Shown: one piece after another, positions 49,701-62,008 of the stretch
Layout: every line of letters starts with the position of its first letter
Position numbering within the stretch: position 1 is the first letter of the stretch
Source of the DNA: Spirodela intermedia
Lineage: Eukaryota > Streptophyta > Magnoliopsida > Alismatales > Araceae
DNA: 64,000 bases
Direction of reading: 5' to 3'
NCBI GenBank assembly: GCA_902729315.2
Contig: LR746272.1
Location: forward strand, 558,001 to 622,000
The notes under the pieces: model-generated
Told to the model about the DNA's origin: nothing
What the model saw: the letters and a program-made list of their open reading frames with translations, nothing else
Database searches by the model: none
Position numbers and translations under genes: made by a program

Positions 49701-52700
49701 GAAATGCTGAGTAGTTCACGCGTCAACCAAGTAGACTGTCTTACTGAAATATTTTGACATCTGCGATGCCTCTGTTGATGCATGTAGTTCACGCATGTTA
49801 GACCTTGTCACACAACTCGAGAGTCATAACTGAGTAGAAACAAACTCAGAGAGAACAGTCATTCATTGAATCAGATCGATGATTACCTACAGAATCTATT
49901 GTAATGTTTCAACAGTCTCCTCAATTCACTCTAGTCCTATCGTTCAGTTTAAGCTGGCTACGGCTAAGGTGTGACGAAGAAGAAAATTAATGGTTAAAGA
50001 GGGACGAATAGAGAGAGGTAAACGATGCAACCATGGGCTTCTTTTCCCTCCATGAATACTATGTTTTTACGTTTTCTGCGTTTATGGAAAGGTAGGACTT
50101 TAAGCTTATTGTGAAAGAGGAATCTAGAATAACCACTGAAAGTCTTGAAGACTGTACTTCAGGATAATGAATTACTTTTTCTTTGATGAATTGCCTTTTA
50201 TCCGACTGATCAACAAAGGATATATATATATATATCTATATATATAGATACATTTAAAATTCCATTAAATAATGATAATAAAATAGAGCCACATATTCTT
50301 CAGAGTTATCATTAGACTTTCTATGCTTAGGACTTTCTTATTCTCTACACTTCGATCCCTGATTTTCCGCCCCATAATTTAAAGCTGTTGTTTCTATATG
50401 AGACAGCTTGCCATGTATTGCGCATACTAAAATGAGGGCTGTTGTATCCCCTCGGGATGTATATAAGGAGGGTTCAGGGCTGACCCCAGAGTGTCGGGTG
50501 CGTGATTTAGCTTGCTCTTTTATCACATTTGTCCCTTTCATTTGTCAGATTCACATACCAGTTCGATACATGCCCAAGTATCATCAAAAGACACTAGAAA
50601 CATGAGAAGGCCAGAAGCGATAAGCAAAAATGTATCTCAGAAAAGTAAATCATAAAGTGAGAAGTGTCAACAAAGTGAAATAACCTAAACAAAATTAAAA
50701 TTCATGAAGATTGTAGATGATATGATTGAAAAATAAGACCATATATACAATTATATACTTACCAGACAACACAGTTGCCACATACTAAAGCAACACAGGC
50801 GTTCCATCCTGCATCACCACACATAAGATATGAGAGCTAAAAAAAGGAAAGAATGAAAGGAAACTAAACATCCTTTTGAATGGATATGATTCAATGAAGA
50901 ATGTGTGAATGATGGTCTTGAGAAAGAGCATATTGTTTCCTATTTTACCAAGAAACGGTTTTTCATGGTGCAAAAATTCGAACTGCAGGCCTTCATGAAT
51001 GATCAAAAAGAGTGACTATATATCAAAGAATCTGAAGTGATAAGGTAGAAGGTGATGCTGGAAAGTGGATACTCGAAATTGGACACAGGATTCGGTTTCA
51101 CGATACTGGAAGGTGACAAGTGATAAGGTAGAAGGTGAGACTGGAAGGTGATCTATAAGTTTCGCTTTTTTCTTCCCACAAAGTTGTTATTATTCAATAA
51201 AATAATTTGAAATATTTTTTTACAGTTTCAAACTAGAACGAACTCGGTTATTACAGAGAATGGAGATTATCAAGGACAAAAACAAAGTTCAAGTGAAGAA
51301 TGCGCGGTCTTACCGAGCACAGCACATGGAAAGTTAAAGGCTGTGATTACACCCACAATTCCAAGGGGATTCCACACCTGCATTAGAATTATTTTTTCAA
51401 ATTTTAGCATAAAGATCAGGAAAGAAGTAAGCACCAGATGTTAAACAGACTTTACGAATCTGCATCATGAACATCCTACCTCCATCATCATATGGTTCGG
51501 ACCTGTAGGAAGACAAATGAAATAAGAAACATTCTGCAAACAACTGAAAAAGCCATAACAATCAGAAGGTAAAATACAGTACGCCGGCGCTTAAATGACC
51601 CATGAAATGCAAGGTGGCCATTTCCCATACAAAAAACTAGGCAGTCGTAATAAGCTATTAAAAGAGGAACTTAGGGTCGCAAATCCAATACATCCTCTTC
51701 AGAAACATGAAAGAAAGGGATAATGCCCTTCACATAAAAAGACGTGTTCCAATGTATGTCAGTCTGGCATATGAACTAACATCTGCTTATCGCATACTCA
51801 TCACAAGTGAATCACACGGCTTTAAGGTGAAAGCTTTCTCAGTTTTTTTCTTCAAAATATGACTCATGACCCAGGGCATGAAAAACAGTATATTATAAAG
51901 TAGAGAACCAAATCATGCATAAGACAACTACAGTCGAATATGATTTTCCTCAAGGGGAAATTTTATTTTAAAGCAGTTAAACTTCAATCAATGACAGGGT
52001 TTTTGGATTGACAACAGATATTATCTCAAACCTCATTCAGCCAATATTCATCAATTTTGAGTTTTTTGTATTTCAACCAACAGTTTCTCAGTCGTTTTTT
52101 AATGGAGAAACAGTTTTTACTTGAGACAATTATCTTTGAGAAATGGAATGCGGGGACGGCTGACTCCTTACAAGCATCTCGGGTAAAAGATAGAAAATAT
52201 TTGGCGTTATCAGTTCAGTATTGTAGAGCAAACAAGATTATACAGGCGATAAGCAGCACTGTAAAACTTGGAACATATGAAACTTAACTGAATGAAGAAT
52301 GACCAGGCTATATTCCAAAGATTCAGGGAATAAACGGCTTACGTTCTGACGGAATAATTGATCCATTGAGTTGTCGGCTTAACCCAACAACATAGTCGCA
52401 CATGTCAATTATTTCCTGATAAAAAACATGAATCGAAGTAAGAAAATACAAGGCATATTCGGCACTTGCACAGTATGTACTGTATAGGGGGCATCGTAGA
52501 CTCTATTCATCCACTTCATTCAATAATCATGTCTTATCAAGGATATCAAAATATAACAGGGAAGTTAACGGCTAGGAGTTCCCATGAAATCAATGAATGA
52601 CGTTGATATATTCTATGGCCTAGAAACTAAGAAAGAAGGATCAAGGCTACCAAACAGTGACTGGATTATAAATGAAATCGACAGTGACTCATCCTTCCAA

Positions 52701-54953
52701 GTAATGTAAACCAAATAGTAAAATATTACTCACTACAGCATTTCAAACGATAATTAACGGTTTTGAGCTTGGAAAGAACAACAAAGTACCATGTCCATCA
52801 ATAGATCAATTATGGTCATGAAAAAATGGATGGTATTCTAAATTATGCTTCTATAAGCAGCATGAACTGGACCCTCATGTCGATCCGAATGAATCAGTCA
52901 TTCCGCAGAAGTCTATTTTTACTCTTTTCTGCTGTATTCACCGGGTAAACCCGTAACTGTTTCAGAAAAATTACATTGGTCCCTCTTTTCAACGAAAAAC
53001 ACTTTTGTGCCAACATGCCAATCAATTGATGTGATTTTGTTCATGATTTTATGTAAAACACGTACAGATATGATGTCTTTCACTGAAATATCATTTTCTT
53101 CCTCAACTAAGAAACAGTACATTCATTGAAGATACATAGGAAATAAACGATTACAATCTTTAGGGTCTGTGACTGGCGACAAATGGAACCAGGAAATTGT
53201 TATTCATTTTTTTCTCAAGTTAAGCTCGACACCTATGCATCAGTGTTTGCATGAAGAACTCCCACAGTGAAGGTACGCAGTTGTGGTTTAGAAACCTCGT
53301 CCAACAGATAGAAGGAAGGGAAAAAACGTAGTTCGTACACTTTTGGCTATTTCCATAATGCTTGTCTAAGAGAGAAAATATTCGCTTCCCATAATTTGAT
53401 AGAAAATCTAATTTGGTTGAAGTAGTGAACATCGGAACTTATAAAAAAGGAGATGAGGTTCTATATGATCTTAAAGTTTAAGTATAAAATGAAAGTTATT
53501 AATGAGGCGCATTGCTTCTACATACACCAGCGCGCTACGTGTTGCACTAAAGAAAACTAAGAATTTCACAGGGTTTCGAGCACAAACATGCCATAGTCCA
53601 ATAAGCGATAAGGTCAACCATTATTTCCTGTTTCATGAAATGACAGGTTCATATTCTGGAACAGAATGCAATAGATTACACAGAAGAAGAGCCTGTCTTT
53701 CTGTTATTCTGTTCAGCTTCTTTCTGAGTTCGGAAAACGTTTTTGTCAGGCATTTATCTCTCCGTCTATTCCGAGTGAGGAATTAAATACACCGATAATT
53801 ATTTTTGCCAAATGCACATCATTATACTACTCATTATGCGTAATAAACTAAACATGCAATTCTACTCGTTTCTCTGAAAAGGTTTAACAAAATCGGCACC
53901 ATTGACAGCCTATGGCACGGAAAAATTGAAATACTAACTCGGTTAATGAATATTACACGAAGACAAATGTAACATGAAAGCCTGTCGGAAAAATGTTACC
54001 TGGACTTCACCAATTCCTTCAGCGAGTATCTTCCCCATCTCAAGAGAGACAAGCCTACCAAGTTGCTGCAGTTTCGTTCTAAGAGCATCTCCAATCTGTC
54101 GGACGATCTCACCCCTCTTCGGTGCTGGAACCTGAAAAATGAGTTTGTAAAAGATTAATTAATTAGTCGATGATTGTGAACTGAGGAAGATAGCTCACTG
54201 TAATTCTAAAACGATACGATCATCCTTCCCTCGAAAAGATTTCTAAAGAACCAGTCAGATTCTTAGAACAAACCAAATGCGTTTGAGATATTTATAATAT
54301 GAGGAATAAGAAGGAATTTGCAGAAGAAAATATAGCACAAAAAAGATCATCAGCCATCGTGATTCCTCTCGTTTTCCCAAACAGCACAACGTTGATTTAA
54401 ATGGTAAGTGAAAGCTACAGATGATCGGATGCTGGGTCTATCAGCTACATAACAGAGCTAGTCAAAATGCATGTCGGCGTCAAGCTTCTCCCTTCATTCG
54501 AACTACTCCCTCCAATAGAGATAAAGACAGATAGTCGTGTGTGTGTGTGTGTAGATGGGGGAAGAGAGGGAGAAAGAGACGGTGATATGCTCACCTGCAT
54601 CCATATCTTCGCTGCCTCCGTGCATGCCTGCATACCGTCCTCATAGTCCTGGATCGACGCCTCCACCACCTCGGCAATTCTCTTCACAAACGGCGAGAAA
54701 GCAAAAAATTGATCGATCCAAGTTCAACACATTGATGCCGCAAGACGGCAGGGATCACGCACAGCAAAGAGAGAGGGGCCCCTCAATCCCAGGCAAAAAG
54801 AGAACGAAGCAGGAAGCTCACATGGTTGTTGGCGGGGTTATACGAGCCAACGACGGGGCCATCGCCGCGCCAGGTGCCGTTGGCATAGCAGCCAGGGTTC
54901 CGAGGGCCAAGGCCGAGCTCAGATAGAAACTGGTACTCCTTCGGGAACCCCAT
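46779..54953 (-). CDS. ALDH7B4: Aldehyde dehydrogenase family 7 member B (antiquitin-like)
   Basis: Fourteen exons on the minus strand: 54953-54822, 54681-54595, 54131-54000, 52415-52343, 51502-51480, 51377-51314, 50808-50763, 48803-48623, 48096-47920, 47819-47655, 47582-47442, 47329-47232, 47104-46955, 46833-46779. All phases close, giving 507 aa (508 in Arabidopsis ALDH7B4). The enzyme oxidises aldehydes such as alpha-aminoadipic semialdehyde with NAD and is stress-induced. Visible motifs: [44 protein letters not shown], the catalytic Glu265 in LLELSGNNA and the nucleophile Cys299 in [12 protein letters not shown]. The C-terminus is [17 protein letters not shown]. Exon 5 encodes fewer than eight codons (23 nt). 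The frame stays open upstream to an ATG at 55067, giving an alternative 38-aa N-terminal extension. Introns are long and AT-rich; one (48804-50762) contains a repeat-like block. Confidence 0.96.
48900..49520. repeat. Repeat-like insertion inside an ALDH7B intron (suspected)
   Basis: This part of the 1.96-kb intron differs in texture from its AT-rich surroundings and has LTR-like phrases (for example CACACGAATTTTGTGATGG and CCAAGTCACGCCTTGGGTGG). I see no terminal repeats or pol frame, so the call is tentative and rests on general texture. Confidence 0.3.
50219..50253. repeat. (TA)n palindromic run in ALDH7B intron
   Basis: A TA run with internal CTATATATATAG symmetry. Another TA run lies at about 47379-47402. 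Confidence 0.9.
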
Positions 54954-55615
54954 CGGCTGGATCGTGCCGGCGACGAGGAAGAGGGCCACCGAGAAGTAGA
55001 GACCAAAGCCCAAGTGTCTGATCTGCGCTAATGAAGCGGAAGAATCGCCAACGTGTAGGCAGATCATCCGGGTCCCATTTTATACGGATGACGTCATCAC
55101 CACGTGTTCCATATCCATAGCGGGAACCCCTCCGCTTTTGGCACACGTCACCTCCTTACCATTCCCTCAATGAGGGGTATTATTGTCTTTAAAAAATTAA
55201 ATACAATAATACCCTTAACGGAAGCGTGGCGTGACAGAATTCTCCACTTGCTGGAACTGCTAGCGACGACAGCGTGTAAAGTAGCTGCTGTTAGTGGGCT
55301 AGCCAATAACATGGGCCATTATGAGCTTCTATTGGGTTTTTGGTATCTTAAAGCCCAATTTTCTGACGGGAGGCGGTCGTACAATAAGTTCGTTGTACTC
55401 TCCTTTTGGTGCGACTCTCTTTGTACTTTTCTTCTTCGGACCTTGTACTGCGCCAAGCTCGTCGGAAAGAATCACCGATGCCGTTCTGATCGCTACAGCC
55501 ATCTCCACGCGGAGTTCCCGTCCTTCCTCACCGGAGCTCTCTCCGTCTCTGTCTCTCTGAAGAGGCGGCGCTACCGTCCTTCCTCACCGGCGATCCATCC
55601 ACCGGTGCGGGCAAG
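54954..55615. promoter_or_regulatory. Divergent promoter between ALDH7B and COPT5
   Basis: Only 662 bp separate the two start codons, on opposite strands. The ACGTG-containing words at about 55052 and 55092 (AACGTG, CCACGTG) are G-box/ABRE-like. A shared bidirectional promoter is inference. Confidence 0.5.
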
Positions 55616-56050
55616 ATGATGCACATGACGTTCTACTGGGGAAGAAGGGTCACTGTCCTGTTCGATTGGTGGCGGACGGAGACGTGGACGGGGTACGCCC
55701 TCACCATCGTCGTCGTCCTCCTCGCCGCCGCCTTCTACCAGTACTTGGAGGATCGCCGGCTTCGCTTGAGGGACCTTTGCCTCCTCAAACCCTCGCCTAT
55801 CCCCAGCTCTGCGCACGCGCCGCTCCTCGGCATCTCCCCCGCTCGGCGCTCCGCCGCAGCGAGGGTCGCCGTGGCGGCGCTCTTTGGGGTCAACTCGGCG
55901 ATAGGCTACATGCTGATGCTTGTCGTCATGTCGTTCAACGGCGGGGTATTCATCGCCGTTGTGGTGGGCCTGGCCACCGGGTACCTCGCCTTCCGGAGTG
56001 GCGGCGAGGAGGATTTCACCGCCGTCGAGAACCCCTGTGCCTGCGCATGA
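55616..56050 (+). CDS. COPT5: CTR/COPT copper transporter, COPT5-like
   Basis: A single exon of 144 aa, the usual plant COPT length. COPT proteins move Cu(I) as trimers; COPT5 acts at the vacuolar or prevacuolar membrane to export copper from storage. The short Met-rich start MMHMTFYWG lacks long Met boxes, as in COPT5. TM1 is [23 protein letters not shown]2, [18 protein letters not shown], contains the MxxxM selectivity motif, and TM3, [14 protein letters not shown], has the GxxxG packing motif. The C-terminus ends NPCACA, a Cys pair as expected for copper hand-off. It converges on the lipoxygenase gene (stops about 210 bp apart) and diverges from ALDH7B. Confidence 0.93.
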   Translation: MMHMTFYWGRRVTVLFDWWRTETWTGYALTIVVVLLAAAFYQYLEDRRLRLRDLCLLKPSPIPSSAHAPLLGISPARRSAAARVAVAALFGVNSAIGYMLMLVVMSFNGGVFIAVVVGLATGYLAFRSGGEEDFTAVENPCACA

Positions 56051-56260
56051 TCGTTTCTTCCCCGTCTGTTGTAATTCTCTGTGCGTGATCCTTCATAAGA
56101 TCACTCCCATCGAGTGTAAGCCAATAATCCATGTTATGTAGAACCATGGTCCTATTAATTACAAAATCCGACCGTCATTGTCGTCGTCAAAAACGACGGC
56201 ACTTGTCGGTCTCTGTGAGGACAATTGCCACAGTGGTTGTGGAGGGGAAGAAGGAATGGC

Positions 56261-59200
56261 TTATATGGAGATGCTGTTGGGCACGCCCCTGCCTGTGACG
56301 CCGGGAGGAGAGCTCGGTATGAGGAGTTCGTAAGGCAGAACGCCGGCGCCGCACCGGTTCCTGAACTTGTGATCGGCGTTCCTCCTCTCGATCTCCTTCT
56401 CTATCCTCCTTACCTCCGCCGAGAACCTGTAGAACCCCTCCACCATCCGGGCGTCGCTGGTCCACGTTGAAGGATGGTGCCTCTCCCCTAGGTACTCCTC
56501 GTCCGGCGAGTGCGTCGACAGGGTGTCGACCACCGCCATGAACTTGGTAGCTTGCAGGAGGCTCGGCATGGCAGAGAGGAACAACCGGTGCGGGTTGGCC
56601 ATGAACTCGGCGTACTCAGGCTCGCCTTCCTCGGGGAGGAGCCGCCGCATCATGGGGGAACGGTTCGGGACGTAACCGCCCATCGGGTACTGCCCGAAGT
56701 TGAGCGCCGCGTGCTGCGCCGATGAGAGCCAGATGACCGTCGTCAAGACGGACGCAAGGCTCGCTGGATTGTCGAGCTCCGGCCACCATTCGGCCTGCCG
56801 CTTGTCCGCGTGGCCGACATTGACGGCTTCCCAGTACCACAGCTGAAGCTCGCTGTCCGACTGGACGATGTCGGCGGAGGGGTAGTAGGCGTCGACGTAG
56901 GTGCGTACCCAGTTCTGGATCGACGACCACATGAGCAGGCCGTCATTGGCGTAGGGGTAGTCTTCGATGAGAAGCTTCAGGCCGTAGGGCTGGGTTGGGT
57001 CCTCCACGGCCACGCCCCTCCGGAGGAGGTCCGCGGGGAGACCCTCGAGATCGAAGCGCCATGATTCGCGGTAGGCGGCCGCGGACATCTCCATGCAGAA
57101 GGGACCGGGGGTGAAGCAGGACTCGATGACGCCGTCGGCGTTGATGAGGTTCTGCCTGGCGAGGGCGTTGATCTCCAGGGTGTAACGCATGTGAGGGTTG
57201 AGCAGCTTGAAGATGGGGTGCATGGTGCTGAGCCGCCGGTGGGTCGCGAGGACGAAGGGCTCCACGCAGGCGTGGGTCCGCAGCCAGTGGTTCACGAGCT
57301 GATGAACGCCGGCGTCGTTGGAGTTGACGTGGGCTTTGGCCAAGTGCCAGAGCCAGAAGCTGGTCGCGTCGACTGGCGGTGTCAGGACTCGCCGCGAGGC
57401 GGCGTCGCCGGGGGACAACGGCGGCAGGCTGAGTTCGATGGCGACGGGCTTGATAGTGCCGAAGGACGTGAGGAAGAAGATGGTTCTGGTGGCGTAAGCC
57501 TTGCGGCCCTCAATGGCGTTGATCTGTCCAATGAACGGGAGGTAGGCGTCGTGGTAGTCCAGCATGAACAGCTTGTTGTTGTCGATCGCCTGAGAGGAGG
57601 AGGAGGAGGAAGAAGAAGAAGAAGAAGAAGAAGAAGCGATAAGCAACGCGGCGAGCGCGCGGGGAAATAGTTAAATTGGGCTATCTGATATCGGTACCTG
57701 CTGGACGGTCATGCCGTCGAGATGTCCGGCGATGTCCTCCCCCCTGATGGCGGACTCCGGCTGGCCGTAGACGGCGGGGTCCAGCGTACTCACCGGCGGG
57801 AATGTCTGAGAGAAGGCGGGGAGCAACTCGGTCAACCTCTGCGAATAAATTATAACCGCGCAGACAACGAGTCAACTGTATCGTGAGCTTACACGAACTC
57901 TCTCGATGTTGACGGGGTTGACTCCGGCCAGCATTTGACGGGCGAATTCGTCGTCCCGGAGCCAGGAGAATTTGTCCTCTGAGAGAAAATGAAAGAGCGG
58001 GGATGGGGGAGCATCAGAAGAAGAAGAACCCAGCCACCGAAGCCACGATAATGGGATTAATGGCATTAATGGCGAGTTGGTTTCATTTCTTACTGGAGAG
58101 GATGCTGGGGGTGTCGTAACGGAGGAGGCCCTCGCTGGAGTCCTGGATCTGGCGGACAAGGGGGATCTTGCGGAGGAGGTGATCCTGGAGGCCCATCTTG
58201 AGGATGAGGCCCTCCTTGTAGAGGCTCTCCAGGTCGTGGAAGCTGGAGAAGTCGGCCTTATCGGCGGAGATGGTGGCCATGATGGACGGCACCAGCGTGT
58301 GGAGCACTGCCCGGAGCCGCCCGGCCAGGAAGGCCCCCTGCTTCAGCTCCTCGAACGCCTCGTCCCTCGGCACGTACACCGGGTGGGGCTTCTCCACTCG
58401 GCTCTCCGAATGCAAATCTGAAACAAAAACGCCTGTTCTATTACTCTCGTCTTCTCTTGCTTCATCTTTCCTCTCCTCCTCCTGCTCCTCCTCCGACGGC
58501 ATGCATCGCCGTCGTCGGAGTAGAGGAGGAATCTGGCATCCCATTAATTTGCCTGTTTCGTGGGACTTTCCGAGGCCGGGGTAGGTGCTGTGGTTGGGGC
58601 GGGGGGGAGCGTCGAAGCAACTAGGGCCATTCGTCGGGTGGGTGCCGACTTTGTGGAACGAACGTGGGAGATATTTTTGGCATTCAAAACTCCCGTCTCC
58701 GTCAGACTCGAAAAAGTCAGAGATTGGATGCTCACCGGCGTCAGTGGGCGGCCGCCCGGTGCGGCATCTCCTCGGGTATGGGATCTTCTCTCCTCCGAGG
58801 ACGGGTCTTGCAAGCTCCGCCGCCTTATCGGGGTTCCCCAGATCATTATACACGTCGTAGTCGTATATCCTGTCCGACATCTTCCTGACGCTGGTCCCGT
58901 CTCCCCTCATCTCTCTAAGTTCCTCCTCCCTCAGCTGAACGAGCCCCGGCGGGGTCTCCGCCGGTAGGTACGGCTGCAGCGGCGGAAGGATTCACCGTGA
59001 GAAGGACAACGGCGGAGAGAATCAGGCGGTCTGTACGATCAGAGAGGCCCGCTGACCTTGTTGCTGAAGAAAACTCGTCTCTTGCGGCGATCCTTGGTGG
59101 ACTGGACCCAGGAGTTGCAGGGGAAGTGGACGGCGCCGGAGGGGAAGCCCTCGAGGACGATGCTCTCCAGGAAGAACTCCCTTTGGTGGCGGTTGCACAC

Positions 59201-59836
59201 CGTGATGGCCCCGGGGATGCCGAAGTTCTTGTCGAGGATGAAGTGGGCGGTGCAGATCACCCGGTCGCCCTTTGCGTTCATCTTCTCTGACCAGTCCTTG
59301 AGCGCGGCCTCGCTGCTCTTCTTCGGGTTCTTGTCAACTAGGAGAGAATTTCAGGACAACCGAGAGAACTAACTGAGAAGATCAACAACCGGCTGGTTAT
59401 TCAAGAAAAGCTTAAAAGAAATTGAGATCGTCGCCGTACTCGGATCTAGCTCCTCGCTGATGATCTGCAGGATCACGTTCCAGCCGATGATGTCGGACAG
59501 GCCGTCCCAGTGGCGGGCGACGGCATCCTTGACGTCCTCCTTGGTCTTCTTCCTGATCGTCACCGCCGCCCTCACCTGGAACTCTTCCGGCTCCAACGGC
59601 GTCACCACCTTCACCAGAGGGTTTCTCGTCGTCTCCTTCGCCGGCGACGTCTTCGAAAAAGAAGATCTGCACCGGCGGCTCCTCCCTGCTGGCGGGGGGC
59701 GGTGGCGGACGCAGAGCGTCCCGCGGAGGAGCCCGCCGCCGGTGCCGAGAAGGGACCGGGATGCGGAAGAAGCGAGGATTGAAGCGGACGATCTCTCCGA
59801 CAGAGAAGACGAGAGGATTTCTCTAGAGGCTGCCAT
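56261..59836 (-). CDS. LOX: Chloroplast 13-lipoxygenase (type 2 LOX)
   Basis: Seven exons on the minus strand (59836-59440, 59337-59057, 58973-58736, 58417-58094, 57978-57893, 57838-57698, 57589-56261) give 931 aa. LOX inserts oxygen into linolenic acid to start oxylipin and jasmonate synthesis. The Ser/Arg-rich N-terminus, about 65 residues, is a plastid transit peptide, supporting a type 2 13-LOX. The PLAT domain contains [11 protein letters not shown] and FPCNSWV. Iron ligands: His585 and His590 ([12 protein letters not shown]), His782 and Asn786 (QHAALNFGQ), and the C-terminal Ile931 (PNSISI). [27 protein letters not shown] favours 13- over 9-specificity. The last four or so usual exons are fused into one 1.3-kb exon. 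The acceptor before exon 2 was chosen as CTCCTAG at 59338; an alternative a few codons later exists. Confidence 0.95.
57597..57636. repeat. Purine trinucleotide run (GAG/GAA)n in a LOX intron
   Basis: Consecutive GAG then GAA units just upstream (on the gene strand) of the acceptor of the last exon. On the gene strand it is a long CTT/CTC tract serving as the polypyrimidine tract. Confidence 0.9.
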
Positions 59837-60796
59837 CGATGATCCAGATGGGGCTGACTTCCCTCAGTGAAAGCTTGGGCGTGCTTGTAAACGGCGAGGG
59901 AGACGGGCAAAGTGGTGAAGATATAATTTTCTAGCCTCCCTGGGCGAGGGTGGTTGGTAGACGCGGAGCTAATATAATGTGAATACCCAAAATAACTCCA
60001 CCTTACGACAGGAACTCACCTTGAATACGACCTCCAACCAGGGTTTTATCGGACTTTCGCATGCCCAGCCCTCCACTGTGGTCAACGAGATATGGTCTGG
60101 TAAAATGCAGGGGCCGCAAGCTGAAGTTAGATAACTGAAATTCACCACGTTGATCGTACGAATATAGGAATCGGTCAAAGTTAGGGGATCCATTCAAGCC
60201 GTGCGTCCAAGATCGGACGGCTCGAATGGGTCTGGGGACTCGACCACATGGGAAGTCGGGTCTCGCCAAGTCGCCCACGTGGACGTGGTGACGTGGGTCG
60301 ACTACCCGCTTGGGGTCGCAACGCGCGTCATATTTTTGGTATTTTCCCTCATTACGAAAACTCGGCGAGGATTTCTGCGAGGCTAAGACTCGGTTCTCCG
60401 TTCCCGGTCATAATCCGGCAAACCGCTTCCTCAAAACGGCAACCACAGATTTAGAGGCGGCGAAACCGCTCTCTGGTCTACCTGGCAGGTTGTAGACGGT
60501 GTCAACTCATGCGTTGACAATATCGCTCCGGATTCCGGGCCAGATATTACTAGCCCAAGAGGTCGTAAGCCCATTATCCTATTAGGCCAACCAAATGCTT
60601 ATTAGGCCCCGATCGGCCTGAAAAACTGTTCGGCTTCCGTCCGAAGTTACCATACAGAGCGGAAGTGGCGCTGTAACACTGGTTCTAGTATTACGTAAGC
60701 AGCAGCTCCTCCTCTCTCCGGCACCCTCCTTCCTCCGCAGGAGCAGGAAGACGCGCCAGAACAAGAGAAGAAGAAGATCTTCAGCCGCCTAGCCAT
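59837..60796. other. Spacer upstream of the lipoxygenase; no gene
   Basis: Holds the LOX promoter and 5' UTR, then unremarkable sequence. No gene recognised. Confidence 0.5.
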
Positions 60797-61219
60797 TTAG
60801 AGGAAGCGTGGGGAGTAGGCGGCGGCGAGGGAGATGGGCAAGGCTGGCATGGAGAAGAGGGTCTCCATGCCGATCCTCGCCTCGACGGCGCCGGGAGATG
60901 CGGCGGCCTCCACCAGATCCCGCAGCAGCCGGGAGTAGAACCGCCGCAGGGCCCGCGCGGCGGCGCGGAGGCCTTGGAGCCTCAGCCAGCGGAGCCGCCG
61001 CCCCCTCAGCCTCTTCGCCGCCGCCGCCGTCACGCCCCGCCACCACCATCGTCGCCGCTGCGCCGCTCCGTCCCTCTGGCCGCCCAGCCGCACGGAGGGC
61101 GTCTTCCGCCGCCGGCTGCTCGCCACGCGGTGGGTGCCCACGCGAAAGGAGGGAAGCCGCCGCACGACCGTTGCCTCCCCGGCAGCGCTGCCGAGAAGAC
61201 TCTCCCTGTCGGACGCCAT
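60797..61219 (-). CDS. Small basic plant protein of unknown function
   Basis: A single-exon frame of 140 aa, very Arg-rich in the first two thirds (RRRKTPSVRLGG, RRRWWWRG, AAKRLRGRRLRWLRLQGL). The conserved-looking core is ALRRFYSRLLRDLVEAAAS followed by GMETLFSMPALPISL. This pattern (Y-x-x-L-[IL]-[KR]-D-[IL]-[VI]-E-A, then M-E-x-x-F-x-x-P) is shared by a family of short plant proteins known only as hypothetical. No signal peptide or membrane segment. GC-rich; the antisense frame is also open, so the call rests on the core motif. Confidence 0.72.
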   Translation of the reverse strand: MASDRESLLGSAAGEATVVRRLPSFRVGTHRVASSRRRKTPSVRLGGQRDGAAQRRRWWWRGVTAAAAKRLRGRRLRWLRLQGLRAAARALRRFYSRLLRDLVEAAASPGAVEARIGMETLFSMPALPISLAAAYSPRFL

Positions 61220-61791
61220 CTATACTTTTTTGCGCTCTTCGTGGTGCCGCGGCGGCTCCTTTTCTTGGCCGCGACCGCTGATGGATGGGATGACGTCATC
61301 GATGAATATTACTGTGGAAAAAACTATTAAGTTATATTATGGAGACATTACTCCTACTACCTCACTAAATAATAATAATAATAAAATATATCTAGTGGAC
61401 TCGTACGAGTGGTCACTAAATAAACATGTTTGAGCAATGGGCCCGATAAGGACCAACAGCGAACACACGGGTCTCTCTCCGTGGACATGGTTTGGATCCG
61501 GAAATCTGGCATTGGTTACGGTTGTTCTCTTGTCACACAGTCAACGTTGACTTTTGTGCCAGGGGCAGACTTGGGGCCCATGAAACAAAAAGTTCGATCC
61601 ATGTTTCACAATATTAATTCCATGATTTTTTTTTAGGAAGGATATTATCTTCATATTATTTTATATTTTAATTCTATATTAGTAATTTTGTATATATAAA
61701 AATAAGTAAAATATTATGTGGGAGTTTCCCTGAAAACTCTTTTCTATCACGTTGAAATCAGAGATCCAGCGTCCTCTCTCGCCGAAACAGT

Positions 61792-61840
<49 letters not shown>

Positions 61841-62008
61841 AAACACGTTCATGATAAGAGTTGGGGCGGGTTAATCATGGAAGCTTAAAGGGCTTCTGGT
61901 TAAGACACGGTGAGAAGAATGTTATTAGGGTTTGGTTCAGCGGGGGAGGAGGGGAGAAGAGAGGAGGAAGATGGAAGAGGCACATGGATTCTATGTCGCC
62001 GGTTTCCT
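61220..62008. other. Spacer with a CT microsatellite
   Basis: AT-rich 61310-61740, then a CT run at about 61794-61837, then the probable 3' UTR of the LURP-one-related gene. No gene. Confidence 0.55.
61794..61837. repeat. (CT)n microsatellite
   Basis: About 22 CT units, read directly. Confidence 0.95.
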
